A stretch of 64,000 nucleotides of DNA from Eucommia ulmoides (GCA_016647705.1 CM028339.1:22494803-22558802); one strand, 5' to 3'. Numbered from the stretch's first letter, positions 13,131 through 26,000 are shown. Numbers and translations: made by a program. The notes: generated by a model not told the origin, from the letters alone.

Positions 13131-14030
13131 TGATGGGCACTCACGGAGAGACAATGCAAAATAAAAGACAGTCATAAAGAGGCAATATTAATGAAGGGCA
13201 CTCACGGAGAGGTAATACAAAATAAATGAGCACTCACGGAGATACAATACAAAATGAAATATACTCACGGAGAGATATTGCAAAATGAAAAGCACCCACG
13301 GAGAGGCAATGCAAAATAAAAGGCATTCACGAAGAGACAATGCAAAATAAAAACACTCACGGAGAGGCAATGCAAAATAACATGCACTCAAGAAGAGGCA
13401 ATGTTGAATAAATGGACACTCATGGAGAGGTAATGCAAAATAAAATGCACACACAGGGCAGCAATGCGAAATAAATGGGCACTCAAATAAAGGAAATGGA
13501 AAATAAAAGCCACCCACACAGAGACAATGCAAAATAAAGGTACTCACGAGGAGACACTACAAAATAAAAGACATTCACGGAGAGGCAATACAAAATAAAT
13601 GACATTCACGGAGAGGCAATGCAAAATGAAGGCACTCATAGAGAGGCAATATAAAATAAAAGGAACTCACGGAAAGCCATTGCAAAAATAAATGATGCTC
13701 ACAGAGAGTCAATACAAAATAAAAGTTAATAACATAGAGGCAATATAACATAAATGGGCTACTAATGGAGAGGCAATGCACAATAAATAGCCACTCATGG
13801 CGAAGCAATGTAAAATAAATGGGCACCCTCATAGAGGTAATGCAAAATGAAAGGCACTCGCGGAGAGGCAATATAAAATGAAGGGCACTTACGAAGATAC
13901 AATGCAAAATAAATGGGCACTCATGCAAAGAAAATGCAAAATAAAAGCCAATCATGGAGAGGCAATGCAAAATAAAGGCACTCACAGGGAGACAATACAA
14001 AATAAATAACACTCATGATAAATAAGGTTT
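13131..14030 (+). repeat. Tandem array 1, about 28 units of ~31 bp
   Basis: Near-continuous units built on CACTCACGGAGAGGCAATG followed by CAAAATAAA-type sequence, 30-33 bp each and 10-30% diverged from one another. The minus strand stays open for 119 and 145 codons here only because the repeat lacks stops in that direction. Arrays like this are known in the 3'-untranslated region of Tat/Ogre Gypsy elements. Confidence 0.9.
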
Positions 14031-14089
14031 GTTGAGAGAAAGGAATGATGAAGTACCTTCTAACCTGTGGCAGGGAGGATTAATATCTC

Positions 14090-14580
14090 TCGGTTTGTTG
14101 CCATAGAGAATTGACTCAAACAATAAAAATCAAACATACCCCCAACCTGTAGTAGGAGGATTAACACGAAATAAAAATTAACATACCTCCCGACCTTTGG
14201 CAGAGGAGGATTGACACAAATGAGAACTAACATACCTCCCGGCCTATGGTAGGGAAGGATTGACACAAAACAAAAACTAATATATTTTCTACCTTGTGAC
14301 ATAGGAAGATTGACACAAAACAAAAACTAGCATATATCCTAAACGGTGGCAAGGGAGGATTGACACAAAACAAAAACTAACATACATATCGGCCATAGAC
14401 AAGGGAGGATTGACACAAAATAAAAACTAGCATACCTACCAACCTATGGCATGAGAGGATTGACATAAAATAAAAACTAACATACCTCTTGGTCATTGGT
14501 AGGGAATGATTGACATAAAATGAAAACTAGTATACCTCCCCACCTATGGCAGGGGAGGATTGACAAGGTAAACACAATGC
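14090..14580 (+). repeat. Tandem array 2, about 10 units of ~50 bp
   Basis: Units contain CATACCTCCCGACCTATGGC, then GGGGAGGATTGACA, then CAAAACAAAAACTA. The spacing is close to 50 bp. It follows array 1 directly but has an unrelated unit, apart from sharing A-rich ends. Confidence 0.88.
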
Positions 14581-15110
14581 AAAAATAAACAATCTTTATA
14601 ATATGCCCTAGCCTGTGGTTGGGGGAAAATGAGAAAATAAAAGTATAAAAGGTTCCCATGCCTGTGGTTGGTGCAAAGATGACAAGGTAAAGTTTAAAAT
14701 GTCCTCAGCTTGTGGCTGGGATTAACAAGCTCAATTTTATGGACTCAAAGATGTGTAGACACCACATAATGTACCCCAATCTGTGACTAGAGCGAGAATG
14801 AGAGATCAAAGATAAGAAATGTGTCGCAACCTACGGATGGGGCTGAGACTTGGATGACCAAACCTTAACAGGTTACGTGCGTACCTTACCATTATGCCGA
14901 GGATCAAGTCCAATGTAGTTCAATGTACACCCTTTTCAAGACATGACACAAACACTCATGAAGATGTTTATTCAAGGCAAGAAAAATACTGGGATGCTCA
15001 TTTAGAGCACTCGAGTTTTCAAACAATAAGAGTGTCGCAATTTGAGACTAGGCAAAATATGAGGGATCACGTATAAAATGTGTCCCAACCCATGACTGGG
15101 GCCGACATCA
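14581..15110 (+). repeat. Degenerate array 3 with CCTGTGGTTGGG motif
   Basis: A looser series in which CCTGTGGTTGGG or CCNACCTATGACTGGGG recurs every 55-70 bp, separated by AATGAGA and AAAATGT-like A-rich stretches. TGTAGACACC occurs at 14753 and may be a second LTR-type start or a chance match. The motif resembles the middle of the array 2 unit, so arrays 2 and 3 may share an origin. Confidence 0.6.
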
Positions 15111-15640
15111 TTCAAAAGGAACCTCTTTGGAAGGAAGACCCCTTAGGATTATCTGCTTAAGAAGAGTTGACTCATTAGATGGCAAGGAGACAAGTGACTC
15201 ATGCAAGAATTTATGCAGCAAACAAGCATTCACACATTTTTTTCAATTAAAGAAATATTGGTCATACTTGAGTGATCCATAATTTTTTTTATTCTTTTTT
15301 TTTTTCAGCTATTTTTTCAATTTGAGACCTTTCTCTCCCTTTGAATTGAATTAAATTTTCCTTGGACCCAATTAAGGAGATTGAAAAACTTAGTGTACTC
15401 TTCCCTTTGTGGTATAGATTCGGATTAGTTTTTCATATTTTTCTCTTCCCTTGGCTACTAGAATTAATTTCGATGCTTGGGCTCCGAATCCCTTTATGTT
15501 TTGTATTTCAATCAACTCCTGCAAACTAGATTAGCCAAAATATGCACAAAAGTTTAAGTTTTATCTATTCAACCATCTCATTTTAATTGATACGATTTTT
15601 GTGTTGATTTAATTTGAGCTTGACAAATATAATTTTTTTT
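15111..15640. other. Spacer, no gene seen
   Basis: Mixed AT-rich sequence after the arrays, probably the tail of the same retroelement. No domain, end or RNA gene is seen. Confidence 0.4.
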
Positions 15641-15969
15641 TTGTGTTTGGCGGCAGCCGGACGGCGACAACGATGACAGCGGTGGTGTCAGACGATGGCC
15701 GGACGCCGGCGGCGGACGGTGACCAGCTGCGGGTGGTCATTGGACGATGGCCGGAGTTGAGAAATTTGGATTGAGTTTTTTTGGCACAAAAAAAAAAACA
15801 AATTTTTTTTATTTCTCATTTCCTTAACATTTTGATAATCAATTCCTATTTTTTGGGTTGGGTTGGGTTGGGTTAAGTTTTGTATTTATCAAACATGTTC
15901 CCAAAAATCAAACTCAGAATTTTTGGGTTGAGTTGGGTTGGGTTGGAAACACTAACCAAACGGGGCCTA
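15641..15969. mobile_element. Remnant of a TIR element or MITE (one end seen)
   Basis: A GC-rich block with CGGCGGCGG and GATGGCCGGA repeats (15650-15760) is followed by TGGGTTGGGTTGGG runs (15855-15945). The right end reads AACACTAACCAAACGGGGCC (15947-15966). The reverse complement, GGCCCCGTTTGGTTAGTGTT, is a common plant MITE terminus, and ACACTAACCAAACG also ends the element at 26354-26742. No matching left end is clear, so the element is partial or diverged. Confidence 0.45.
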
Positions 15970-17990
15970 AGCGAATGTAGTTTGGCATCATCTTACTTTA
16001 TTCATTCTTTCTATAGGATAGTATTTTCTATGGGATTCTTTTTGCATATCGGCACATGTTCCAATTGAAGAAAGAGGTAGAGAGTGCAACCAATGTGCTC
16101 TATCCGTAAGGGAAAAAAGAAAGAAGAGTAACCTAATTGCGTCGTCAGATTGATTTGATGATTTGAAGGTTGTACAAATGTCTAAAAACTCATACAAATG
16201 CTTATAAGGATTTTCCATGCTCATACCGTAATAAGTCGTAAGCATTTGAATAATCGACCACTTAATATTGAAGGCGTGTTTGCCCGCCACAGTGGGTAAG
16301 CGAATACATTAGGGAGATAAATAGTTTGATAGATTGTGATACTCCTTAAGAGTTTGAGGCATTTCTTCTCCCATGACTATCTATAGAGGGACTTCTTCTA
16401 ACACCGATGTCCTAAATTTGTTTCTATTCTTCCTAAGAATGTTATTTAACATGGAATCTAAAATTGTATTCCTATTTTTAAAAGATCGCCTACTGTGCCT
16501 GCACAATTTTTCCTACTACAATTAAGTGCTCAAATTCAGGATTCAACCGCACAAAAAAATCCCAAAAAAATAAATAAATAAGGAAGAAAAAAATATAAAA
16601 TTAGAACGTGTAACCTGGAAAACGTGATTAGCGATGGTAATTAAGTTCAAGAACCTTGTTACAAGATTCCCATATGTAGAAATAAAATATTCTTGAGGTA
16701 ACAATGAAAAGAAAAACAAAAATAAATGAATAAAATATGGATATACACAATGGATGAAAAATAAGAAGAAAAAAAAATAATTAACGTAGCCAATCCCCGA
16801 CAATGGTGTCAAAATTTGATCGTTCAAATTTAATACTCGTATTCAAGTGCAAAGCATTAGTAATATAGCATCGAAGTGCGAGTGTCAAATCATAGGGATT
16901 AGATTATAATTATTAATTTTATCTTATTTTTCGATTGGATTTAATGAAGTCGGTTTTAGATTTTTAATTATATAAATGCATAAAAATAACTAAATTAAAA
17001 TGTAAAATGATAATTGGTCAGGCTAGGGGCATATATTTGTTTTTCGATTATCCCAATGCGTTTTACTTCTTTATCTATTTTTATTCTGTATATAATATAA
17101 TGAAGTAATTTAACTACAAAAAAAATTAAAACATCTTCGGAATTCAGTTTCTAATCTGCGGTAAACCATCCGATCAAATATATCGATTGATCGATCGTTT
17201 AATCAGTATGAACTATCTTTAGAATTAAAATTAATCAATTCTTTAGTATAATCCATCATATTAAATCGTATCGATTTTAATAAGAACGAGTTATATAACG
17301 GTTAGATCTTAACCACATGTATTAGATTTAACCTACAAGTACCAATAACATTTTATTAAAACATGAATTAATTGGATAAATACTATAAAAATATTAATCC
17401 ATTGTTATACAACCTTATACACAGATAACATATAATAAGAAATAAAATTACATTAAGATAATTTAGAACGAATACAACGTAACCCAGTTTGTGGACCTTA
17501 GTCTTCCATGGAGTTTTTTCTTCTCAAAGGATGTTCAATCAACATGGTGCCCATTTGAAGAATCTCCACAAAAATCCAGCAGAAAATAAAGAATGAAGAT
17601 GAAAATCCTGATGAACAAAAAAAATGCAAAAGAGAAAATAAATAAAAAGGTTATCACCCTCTGTTCAGCTCTGAAATCCCCTCCTTGATCAAAGCCCAAT
17701 TAAATGGGCTTTTAATGGCCTTTAATCAAATTGAACGGTTCCAAAAAAGAGAATCGTTACAATCATGCCAAGCCCTTAAGGCTCTCTGCTGATTGCGCGT
17801 ACACGCTTGGATAGAACTCTGGGCCAAAAGGCCCAGGCTTGGTTTCCCTACAGAAAGTGCACGCAATGCACGCGAGGCTGGCCACCAGGTCGCAGCCTTT
17901 TCTCTCCCCATTTTTTTTTATCTTTTTTCGGCTATATTCATTTTTTCGACATTTCTTTGTTTCCGAGTTTATACCTGCAAAAATAATAAA
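15970..17990 (-). mobile_element. Athila-like Gypsy fragment: LTR, primer site, gag
   Basis: On the minus strand an LTR-like region (roughly 17990 down to 16818) leads to a primer-binding-like site at 16811-16793 (GACACCATTGTCGGGGATTGG). That site is a diverged form of the tRNA-Asp type used by Athila elements. It is followed by a gag piece at 16290-15988 with ENPYKHLYEFLDICTTFKSS, RAHWLHSLPL and KYYPIERMNKVR, all matching the plant Retrotrans_gag family. The fragment is broken and stops near the MITE-like end at 15969. The outer LTR boundary is not seen. It is old. Confidence 0.7.
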
Positions 17991-18044
17991 TAATATTATT
18001 ACTAATTAAAAATTAACCAAAAGATTAACAAAATTATAGATTTT

Positions 18045-18480
18045 GGGTGAAAGTTTGGTACAAAATTGAGAACGATCAGACGCATTTTGATCGACGGTGG
18101 GAGCTCCATAGACATCTTGTTCAAATGGGCATTCGACAAGATGAATATAGACTCGATCTTGCTTTAGGCCACAAAGTCTCCCTTGGTCAGTTTCGGCGGG
18201 AATGTCGTCACCTCGGAGGGTTGGGTATCTTTGGGGGTCATTGTGGGCACCACTTCGCATTCGACAACCGTGCGGAGCAAATTCTTAGTGGTGAATAGTT
18301 TGTCGCCCTACAACGCCATTATGGGATGCCCAACGTTCTTCGCCCTCAATGCGGTGAGCTCTTCCTACCACCAAATAATAAAATTTCCTATCGACCAGTG
18401 TGTGCAAAGTCCGGAGTAATCAAGAGTTTTCAAGGATTTGCACTTGCATGACCCTCAATTAGAAAAATAGCAATCAACAA
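18045..18480 (+). mobile_element. Gypsy aspartic protease fossil (Tat/Athila group)
   Basis: Segments match the protease region of OTA-type Gypsy elements: a LIDGGSSIDILF-like active-site block near 18090-18125, VSFGGNVVTSEG near 18180-18215, FLVVNSLSPYNAIMGCPT near 18275-18330, and AVSSSYHQIIKFP near 18350-18390. It is broken into several frames with a handful of breaks. No LTRs belonging to it are seen. It ends about 0.4 kb before the PP2A gene's leader. Confidence 0.8.
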
Positions 18481-18900
18481 GGGGGACCGAGCACACGGTT
18501 CAGGGCACCGAGTTCGTCCATGTTCCCATCAAAGAACATGTGCCCCAACCACACGAAATTGTCTTTTTATTTTTAAAAAATGAATAAAAATAAAAATAAA
18601 TGGATAATTTCACCTATTTCATTAAAAAATTAAATGGAAAAATAATTTTATTTATTTTAAGCATATATTCGCTAATTTACGAAAAAAATCTTAGTTCTCA
18701 CTCTTTTCGAACCAAATAGATAAAATATAGGTTTTTTTTTTTTTTTAAGTAAGGAGGAATAAAATAATAATTAGTTCAAGTAAAAAGAGGATAAAAGGCA
18801 TTTTGCCCTTTTCTTTTTCTTTTTTCTTTTCTGAAAAAAATCAATTTAACACCCATCTAATTTGAAATTTACCCGAAAAGAGAACATTAGGAAATGATCA
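18481..18900. other. Spacer and likely upstream promoter region
   Basis: AT-rich DNA between the Gypsy fossil and the PP2A leader, with T runs at 18735 and 18810. No clear TATA box can be chosen. Confidence 0.4.
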
Positions 18901-18978
18901 TTCTCGCGACCTGAACCCATCAACAGCAACCAGAGATTGCTTTGCTCTAACCCATCTTTTCTCTCTCCTCTGTATCTG

Positions 18979-19002
18979 CTCTCTCTCTCTCTCTCTCTCT
19001 CT
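18979..19002 (+). promoter_or_regulatory. (CT)n tract in the PP2A leader
   Basis: An uninterrupted CT repeat in the CT-rich stretch 18945-19005, upstream of the first coding exon. CT-rich tracts near the transcription start are common in plant genes. The actual start site cannot be seen from sequence alone. Confidence 0.5.
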
Positions 19003-19423
19003 GGTCAGTCGATTTATTTTCAGATTTCGATCACTGTCCCAACACGCGGAAAAAATCATCTCTTTTCCTTGCGTGTTTTGCTTTGAATTCCTTATCCGGA
19101 CCAGGAAGATTTACTTCATCCGAGTCCCAATCGATTCTCTTACACATATATGAGTATATATTCTCTCTCTCTGTCTCTCCCTTTTTATACCTCTATTTAT
19201 ATGCCCATGGATGTATATATATATTAATTTGGTGAATTATACTTTGACGCTGTTTACCCTTTTGACTTTGCTTTTTGTGTTTCGATTCATACCTAGGTTA
19301 TCATTGATAAAGAATGTCATCTGTTTACTGGTTTTCTTGTTGTAGATCATGCTCAGATCTCGCCGTCTCTTGATCTCGCCGCATAGCCGATAAATTCTGA
19401 GAAACTGAAGAATAAAGCACACA

Positions 19424-19744
19424 GTGAGTTTGAATCTCGCCTTTTAATTTTCATAAATTTAGAACCATGAACAAGTCAATTAGATTTCACTGTTTAATTC
19501 TTATCTCTTTTGGGGGAAATTGTGGTTCTGACATGATTTGAACTTGTGTTTTGCATATGCATTTGTCACTTTCACTTGAAAAGATTTATAATCTAAAGAA
19601 ATGGCCTAGAGGCAAAACTGGGGTGTTTAATATTTGATTTGATTTTTTATGGAGTTCCAATTTAGTGCTCAACATATATAGTTTGTACATATTTATGCAT
19701 ATGTAAAGTTTTCCTTAAAAATGTGTTTGATGTGTTCTTTTCAG
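19424..19744 (+). other. Likely intron in the PP2A 5' leader
   Basis: A strong donor, ACA/GTGAGT at 19424, pairs with a pyrimidine-rich acceptor, TTCTTTTCAG ending at 19744. This gives a 321 bp intron with the high T content normal for plants. A further leader intron upstream is possible (acceptor TTGTTGTAG near 19345), but its donor is not obvious. Leader introns are common in this gene family. Confidence 0.55.
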
Positions 19745-19796
19745 ATGAGAAGGGGATTCATTCACTGATACCATTACATTTTGTGATTTCAAGTTG

Positions 19797-19862
19797 ATGA
19801 CGAGCTCATGTGGTGGATTAGGTCTTTATCGGATTGCTAATGTTTGTAGAAAGTTGGTTTGA
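19797..19862 (+). promoter_or_regulatory. Upstream ORF in PP2A leader (21 codons)
   Basis: If the leader is spliced as proposed, the mRNA carries an upstream ORF encoding MTSSCGGLGLYRIANVCRKL plus one more residue. Shorter ones lie at 19745 (MRRGFIH) and 19862 (MRLIVVH). All end before the main start at 20022. They could lower translation of the main frame; there is no direct evidence that they do. Confidence 0.4.
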
Positions 19863-20021
19863 TGCGTCTCATTGTTGTGCATTAGCTAATGTTGATGCTT
19901 TTATATCGGTGACGTTTTCTTTGCTCTGAAAGAATTAGGGTTCAAATCGGACTCTAGGGTTGCTTGAATAAGCTAAAGTTCCTTCTGGAGGATATTTTTG
20001 TTTTTTCTGTTGTTTTAAGTG

Positions 20022-23000
20022 ATGATAAAACAAATACTTAATAGGCTCCCTAGGAAGCCATCAAAGTCATCCGATAATCGTGATGGTGGAAACCCTAGTT
20101 TCTCTTCAAACTCCAGTTCACGAAGCAGTGAGCTGGCTAGTAGCAGGTCTGGTAGTTCAAATACTTCATCACTTCAGGGCCTCAATTCTACTTCAAATTC
20201 CACGCTAAGCCATGGGAGTAGGCTTCAACAAGCCCCAAATCCAAGGGCTAACGGGAATTCAACTGTTTCAGTATATGAGGCGTTGCCTAGTTTTAGAGAT
20301 GTTCCAAACTCTGAAAAGCAAAACTTGTTCATCAAAAAGCTGAACTTGTGCTGTGTGGTGTTTGACTTTACTGACCCAACAAAGAATTTGAAGGAGAAAG
20401 ACATCAAGCGGCAGACTCTGGTGGAGCTCGTAGATTATGTGACTTCTGCAAGTGGGAAATTCACAGAAACCGTTATGCAAGAAATGGTGAGGATGGTGTC
20501 CGTTAATTTATTCAGAACATTCTACTCCCAACCTCGCGAAAATAAAGTTTTGGAAGCATTCGATTTGGAAGAAGAGGAGCCCTCAATGGACCCCGCTTGG
20601 CCTCACTTGCAATTTGTATATGAGTTTCTTCTGAGATTCGTGGCATCACCAGAGACTGATGCAAAATTGGCTAAGCGCTATATTGATCACTCATTTGTTC
20701 TAAAGTTGTTAGATCTCTTTGATTCGGAGGATCCCAGGGAAAGGGAGTACTTGAAGACTGTTCTTCACCGGATATATGGAAAATTTATGGTGCATCGGCC
20801 ATTCATAAGGAAAGCAATCAACAACATATTTTATCGTTTTATATTTGAAACTGAGAAGCATAATGGAATTGCTGAGTTGTTGGAAATTTTGGGAAGTATT
20901 ATCAATGGTTTTGCATTGCCTTTGAAAGAAGAGCATAAGCTTTTTCTTATTCGAGTACTTATACCACTTCACAAGCCAAAATGCATACCGATGTACCACC
21001 AGCAGTTATCATACTGCATTACCCAATTCGTGGAGAAGGATTGTAAACTTGCCGATACCATTATAAGAGGTTTATTGAAGTATTGGCCAATCACAAATAG
21101 TTCAAAGGAGGTCATGTTCTTAGGTGAGTTGGAGGAAGTTTTAGAAGCGACTCAACCTCCAGAGTTCCAGAGAAGTATGGTACCACTGTTTCGCCAGATT
21201 GGTCGTTGCTTGAGCAGTTCACAATTTCAGGTACATACTTTTCTTTGTACATTGTAGATACTTCACCCTACCCTACCCAAAAATTAAAATAAAATAATAT
21301 AAAATATAGATGTCAGAAGAAGAAGAAAAAAGATAACGAGGGTAATTTGAAATGTGAAAGACCCAAGTTTTACTAACATAAAATAACTGGTTGGGGGTAG
21401 AAAGAGGATAGGAGTACTCAGTTAATTCACCTGGTATGCTACCAACTTCCTTGGATTGCACCTGGTATTGTAATAGCAGCTTGTGTTATCCATTCACACT
21501 GAATATAACGAGTGTGCATTTACTTTGCCTTTGAATTTAGCTTTGCATGACATAAATTTAGTTATTTGAGCACGTTAGAGCCAGTCTAACTCAAGAAACA
21601 GTAATGGAATACTCATTAATCTGGTAAATGCTTGCTAAAATAGTAATCGGGGCCTCCACTTATTTCTCAAATAAGGATAGACACTAATTTGACGTTCTCT
21701 CTTTGTTTTAGGTTCCCATTAATATCCCTACACCCGTTTGAAGACAAGATCTTTAATGGAGAAAATTTCCTAGAATAACTGATAGATATCTCATATTGAT
21801 TAAAAATGTTAGGTAGGGGCAGATGACCTACCATTGTCCTAGTTCTCTACTCATTGAGGTGGCACGTCAACACGTTTTCGAAATCCAAAGGCACTTGAGG
21901 GGTTTTTTCGTAACTGGGATATATATACTCCCCCGGTCCCAATATATTATTTCCAAATTTCCTTTTTGGGATGGCCAAAGTGATTTTTTTCACCTTCCTT
22001 TTCAGCAAATAAAATTTTACCACCTTCCCAAATTAACCCTCTTCTCAACGATTCTTTCAAAAGTAAAAAATTAGCACACTTATTCAGAAGTCAAAAAGTT
22101 AAAACACTTCTGAACCTTTCCCATCAAGGACTATATAGTATATAGTAAAGTGTAAAATATTCAAAAACTACTTAGTGAAAGTTTGTGCACTATTTTTTTG
22201 GTGGCCTCAGGAGCTCCATTTAACAGGGTCCTCATGCTATCAAAAAAGTCATTAAGGTAGCATGGTGCTCAAATTTTGGTGGAAATTAGCAATCTTGCTA
22301 ACTGCTATAGGTTGTGTAGCTAACTAGCTATAGGAATGCAAATTAGAAGATTAGCAGGATATGTTGTAATTTGGTAAAAAATGGAAAAATAGTATATTTT
22401 TAGGTTTGGCTAGGGTTTGTTATTATTAGATTTCCTATAGTGATAGATGGTCTTCTATATCCCCAAGGAAAAGCTGTGTATAAATTGATGGTCTATGAAT
22501 TTGACAGATCAATTGCGTGCAATTGACCATTTATAAACACCGATCTTTGACCGGAGGCTTCTTGGAATGAGGTGTTAGTTTACCAATATGACCCTCTTCT
22601 CTTTCATTGTCTGACATATTCTTTTGTTGATTCTTGAGGTAAACATCTTATGAGTGTTACATATGTATTTGCATGCGTTGTAAAGATTATAACCATCCCT
22701 GTGAAGCATTGACATGGATATAGAAAATCCCGTGGCAGTGAGTTGACTAAGATAGGACAATTAATGTGTGCTTACTAATGTTTGTGGCACACACCCTGTG
22801 TGCAAAATGTAGAAAGTTGTAAAATAAATAGTTATTTGGTAATAGTGGTATTATAGGCATTTCACATCTTGTTGCACCTAAAATCAACCGCCTACCTCTC
22901 TTCTCCAACGTCCAGGCGAGGAGTCATACCTTGTAGTGCGACGAAAGTCTATCTAGAGAGGAAGTTGTATTGAGTCTAAAGGGCAAAAAGTAGACCTCAG

Positions 23001-26000
23001 CCGAGGCAGCGTTCACTTAACCTAATCCTTGCCTAAGCCCAACGTCTATAGCTCACAACCTTCACCTCACTATGATCGCATACGATTCTACCTGTCTCGT
23101 TTATCGAAGGTTTTCCATAAAGAGAAATTCTCTTTAGGTTATGCGCTAGGAATGCTACTATAACTAAGAAATTACGAAACCCAACATTTGATACTCCTGT
23201 TACATTTAAGAGCTAATATAACACATCATCCAAGTATTTCTACCAAAAAATCTAAATATTTACATCAATTGAACAAAAACGAGAAAGTGAGTGGTGGAAA
23301 ATTTTGTTGACGTAGAAATAATTGATATAATAAAGATTCAGTCCTCTTAATTTCTCGAGATTGTTAAATATAACCACTGACATGTCTCTCGTGTCACATG
23401 CTTCTCCAAGCTGTGTCCAACTAATAAATTAAAATCAAAATCAGGTATTTTGCATGTCAAGGCATTTATACAGCGGTGTTATACTTTGAGCTCCTAAGCG
23501 TGTGGGTGCTTCTTAGACTTTGAACTTCGGGTCCTATATTTTGATGTTAAGTTCATTCTGTTCTTTTTCCCTTTTCCACAATGCGCTTGTGTGATCTGCT
23601 TTTATTCTGTAGTAGCTTGGGCATGGATTTTGTGATGTGAAGAGTAAGAAGTCATATATTGTTCTCTATGTGTGAAAGAGAAAGTAAAACTTTGAACTAC
23701 AATGCCAACAAATTCTTCATCCCCCTTAAGTGAGGTCAGCTATATGAAACCGTTTTCGCAATAGAGATCGTTTTAGAGCTAACCTATCAAAGTTAAAACT
23801 TTGAAATAGTGGCTGAAAAATCCATGCTATGAATGCCATTTTTTCTGATTTACTTGGCCACATATTTGCCTTCTAGAGATGACGATTCACCTTTCTTGGA
23901 CCATACAAGAAATCCCTTTTCATCTTCTCTGATCTCTTCTCTACCACCACCACCATGGGAAACAAAGACATTAAGTGGGGAGGTTTTCATGATACAATGC
24001 TGGACGAGCTTCTTTCGAGTGAATTTTTGTTATAATGATGACAAAAATGATGAGATCACCATCCAATCGAAAGCCACGATTTATTTGAACTGGTGGAATC
24101 CCGCATAACTGAATAACTAGCATGTTAGTGGGTTCCACCAACTCAAGTGGTGCATTCTGAGTAGATGGGGATACCACATCATCTATATCGTGGTGAATAC
24201 TTGCTCCAACTAAAGAATGTCCATGTGCTGCAAAAAGTTTTATGGTCAGGTGTGCGAATAGGAGAGATTTCATCCCCACTCCTCTTTACACCACCAAATC
24301 CTCTGATGCACATGTATTGCATGTGCAAAGCAGTTTAAGGAAAAGTGAAATGCATAGTAATAGATGTATTATTTTATTGTAACCTTCTACAAGCTTTGTC
24401 CCAATAATTAAGAGTAAAATGCACGAAGCTTTGTCCTAATATTTTTCACTATGCCATGAAAGAAGCGTGCACCCCTTGGTCGTCAACAGCTTTCCACTTT
24501 GCAGCCAGTCATAAAATAGTAGTTATCCTGTTTCTTTCAATGCCTGTGCATGATGCCAAGCATTTCAAATAGATGCTCCATACCATGAGAGAGTGGTTAT
24601 GGACCTGTTTGGCTTGCCATATGGAAGTTCTTTGCTATATATGCTGAAACTCTGTTTCGATAAACAAATTCACCCAGTGGCTAGTTGTCGTGGTCCGACC
24701 TTTTCTGGCATAGCGGAATGAAAAACCGTTCAGCTCCTTGCATCCCACCAGATAAAGGTAAGCCTAAATATCATCAAACTCGATTTCATCTTGTGTGCCT
24801 CGCTGATAAGGAACTGTGGAGTGACCAAGTGTCGTGGCAGCCACTCTTTAGTGCACATTCTGATGGCCATGAGGCATGATTGCCCAAACAGTAGAGCAAC
24901 ATAACAATCAATGGCTGAGTTTGATTCATTGAGTAACATATATGCGGCATCGCCCCACAATTGCATGAGCCAATAAGTAGGGAAGGTGAACCCAAACCTA
25001 ACCCACAAGTTGGCACATGCTCCTGGTTTTATCCCGGTTTTCCAATTGGTTCCTTAACACATCCCCTAAAATAGTTTTGAGTTCATAGGGAAAGATGTTT
25101 GAAACCACCATTCAGAGGCGGACACCTAATACTGGTCATAGACCTTTGCATGGTATTGCCTATAAAACTCGCATCCTTATAGGGACCCAAGAGGTGTCAA
25201 GAGCCCGCCCTTGGGTTGCCTTTAGGATGCTATTGCTCGCTTAATGCCAGGAAGATGGCATAAGGTAGTGACAGCCTGACAGGCAACAACGATCTAAGGC
25301 TTTCCCCTTTTAGTACTTTATTTATGCAGTTTTTCCTCAGGGACCACAACACATTTCACCTCACTCTGGTGATATAACGGCCTTCATTTGAGCAAAAGAC
25401 ATCCGATTGATGAACCGTTTGAACCCCCTTTCTTCGAAGGACAAGTAGTACTTCCAATATGAATCTAATGACCATTTAAACCCGAAGCTGCACAATTACT
25501 TAACAAGTACTGTCATGGCCTTTGTGATGTTGAATGATTTCCACCTTTTATATGAGAAGTTATGGTAGCTTCTGCAGACCGTGACACTAGCACATGGAGG
25601 GTCGGTAATATTTTCTAGAAATAGTTTCTGGATGTAGTCTTACATGAGTGGAAATCTGTTTGAACAGGCGTTGAAAACAAACAAATAACAAAAACGAACT
25701 TTAGAGATGCGACCAAACATTCCCCCATATAATATGTAACTTAAATTTCATGTGCTCTCTCTCTCTCTCTTTGACACACACAAAAATGATTACATTGTTA
25801 ATTGCCGATATTTACAGGTGGCCGAGAGGGCATTGTTCTTGTGGAACAATGATCACATTGAGAACCTAATCAAGCAAAACCGAAAAGTCATACTGCCGAT
25901 TATCTTCCCTGCCTTGGAAAGGAATGCAAGACGCCATTGGAATCAGGCGGTACAGAGCTTGACTTTGAATGTCCGGAAAATCTTCTCCGACGTTGATCCT

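Noticed and set aside
13188-14012. Two minus-strand frames of 119 and 145 codons with repeated peptide (ECPFILHC-like)
   Set aside because: They arise from the 31 bp tandem array, which happens to lack stops on that strand; no signal of a real protein.
13131-14580. Regular repeats that could suggest a CRISPR-like array
   Set aside because: The units are head-to-tail without unique spacers, are strongly diverged, and the DNA is from a plant nucleus; a retroelement tandem array explains them.
14753-14770. TGTAGACACC as a second Tat LTR start
   Set aside because: Only ten bases match and the following sequence belongs to the tandem array; left as a note, not called as an LTR.
15855-15945. TGGGTTGGGTTGGG runs resembling telomere repeats
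   Set aside because: The plant telomere unit is TTTAGGG; these are five-base GGGTT units inside a MITE-like remnant.
20225-20999. Minus-strand frames opposite the PP2A exon
   Set aside because: They are shadows of the strongly conserved plus-strand coding exon.
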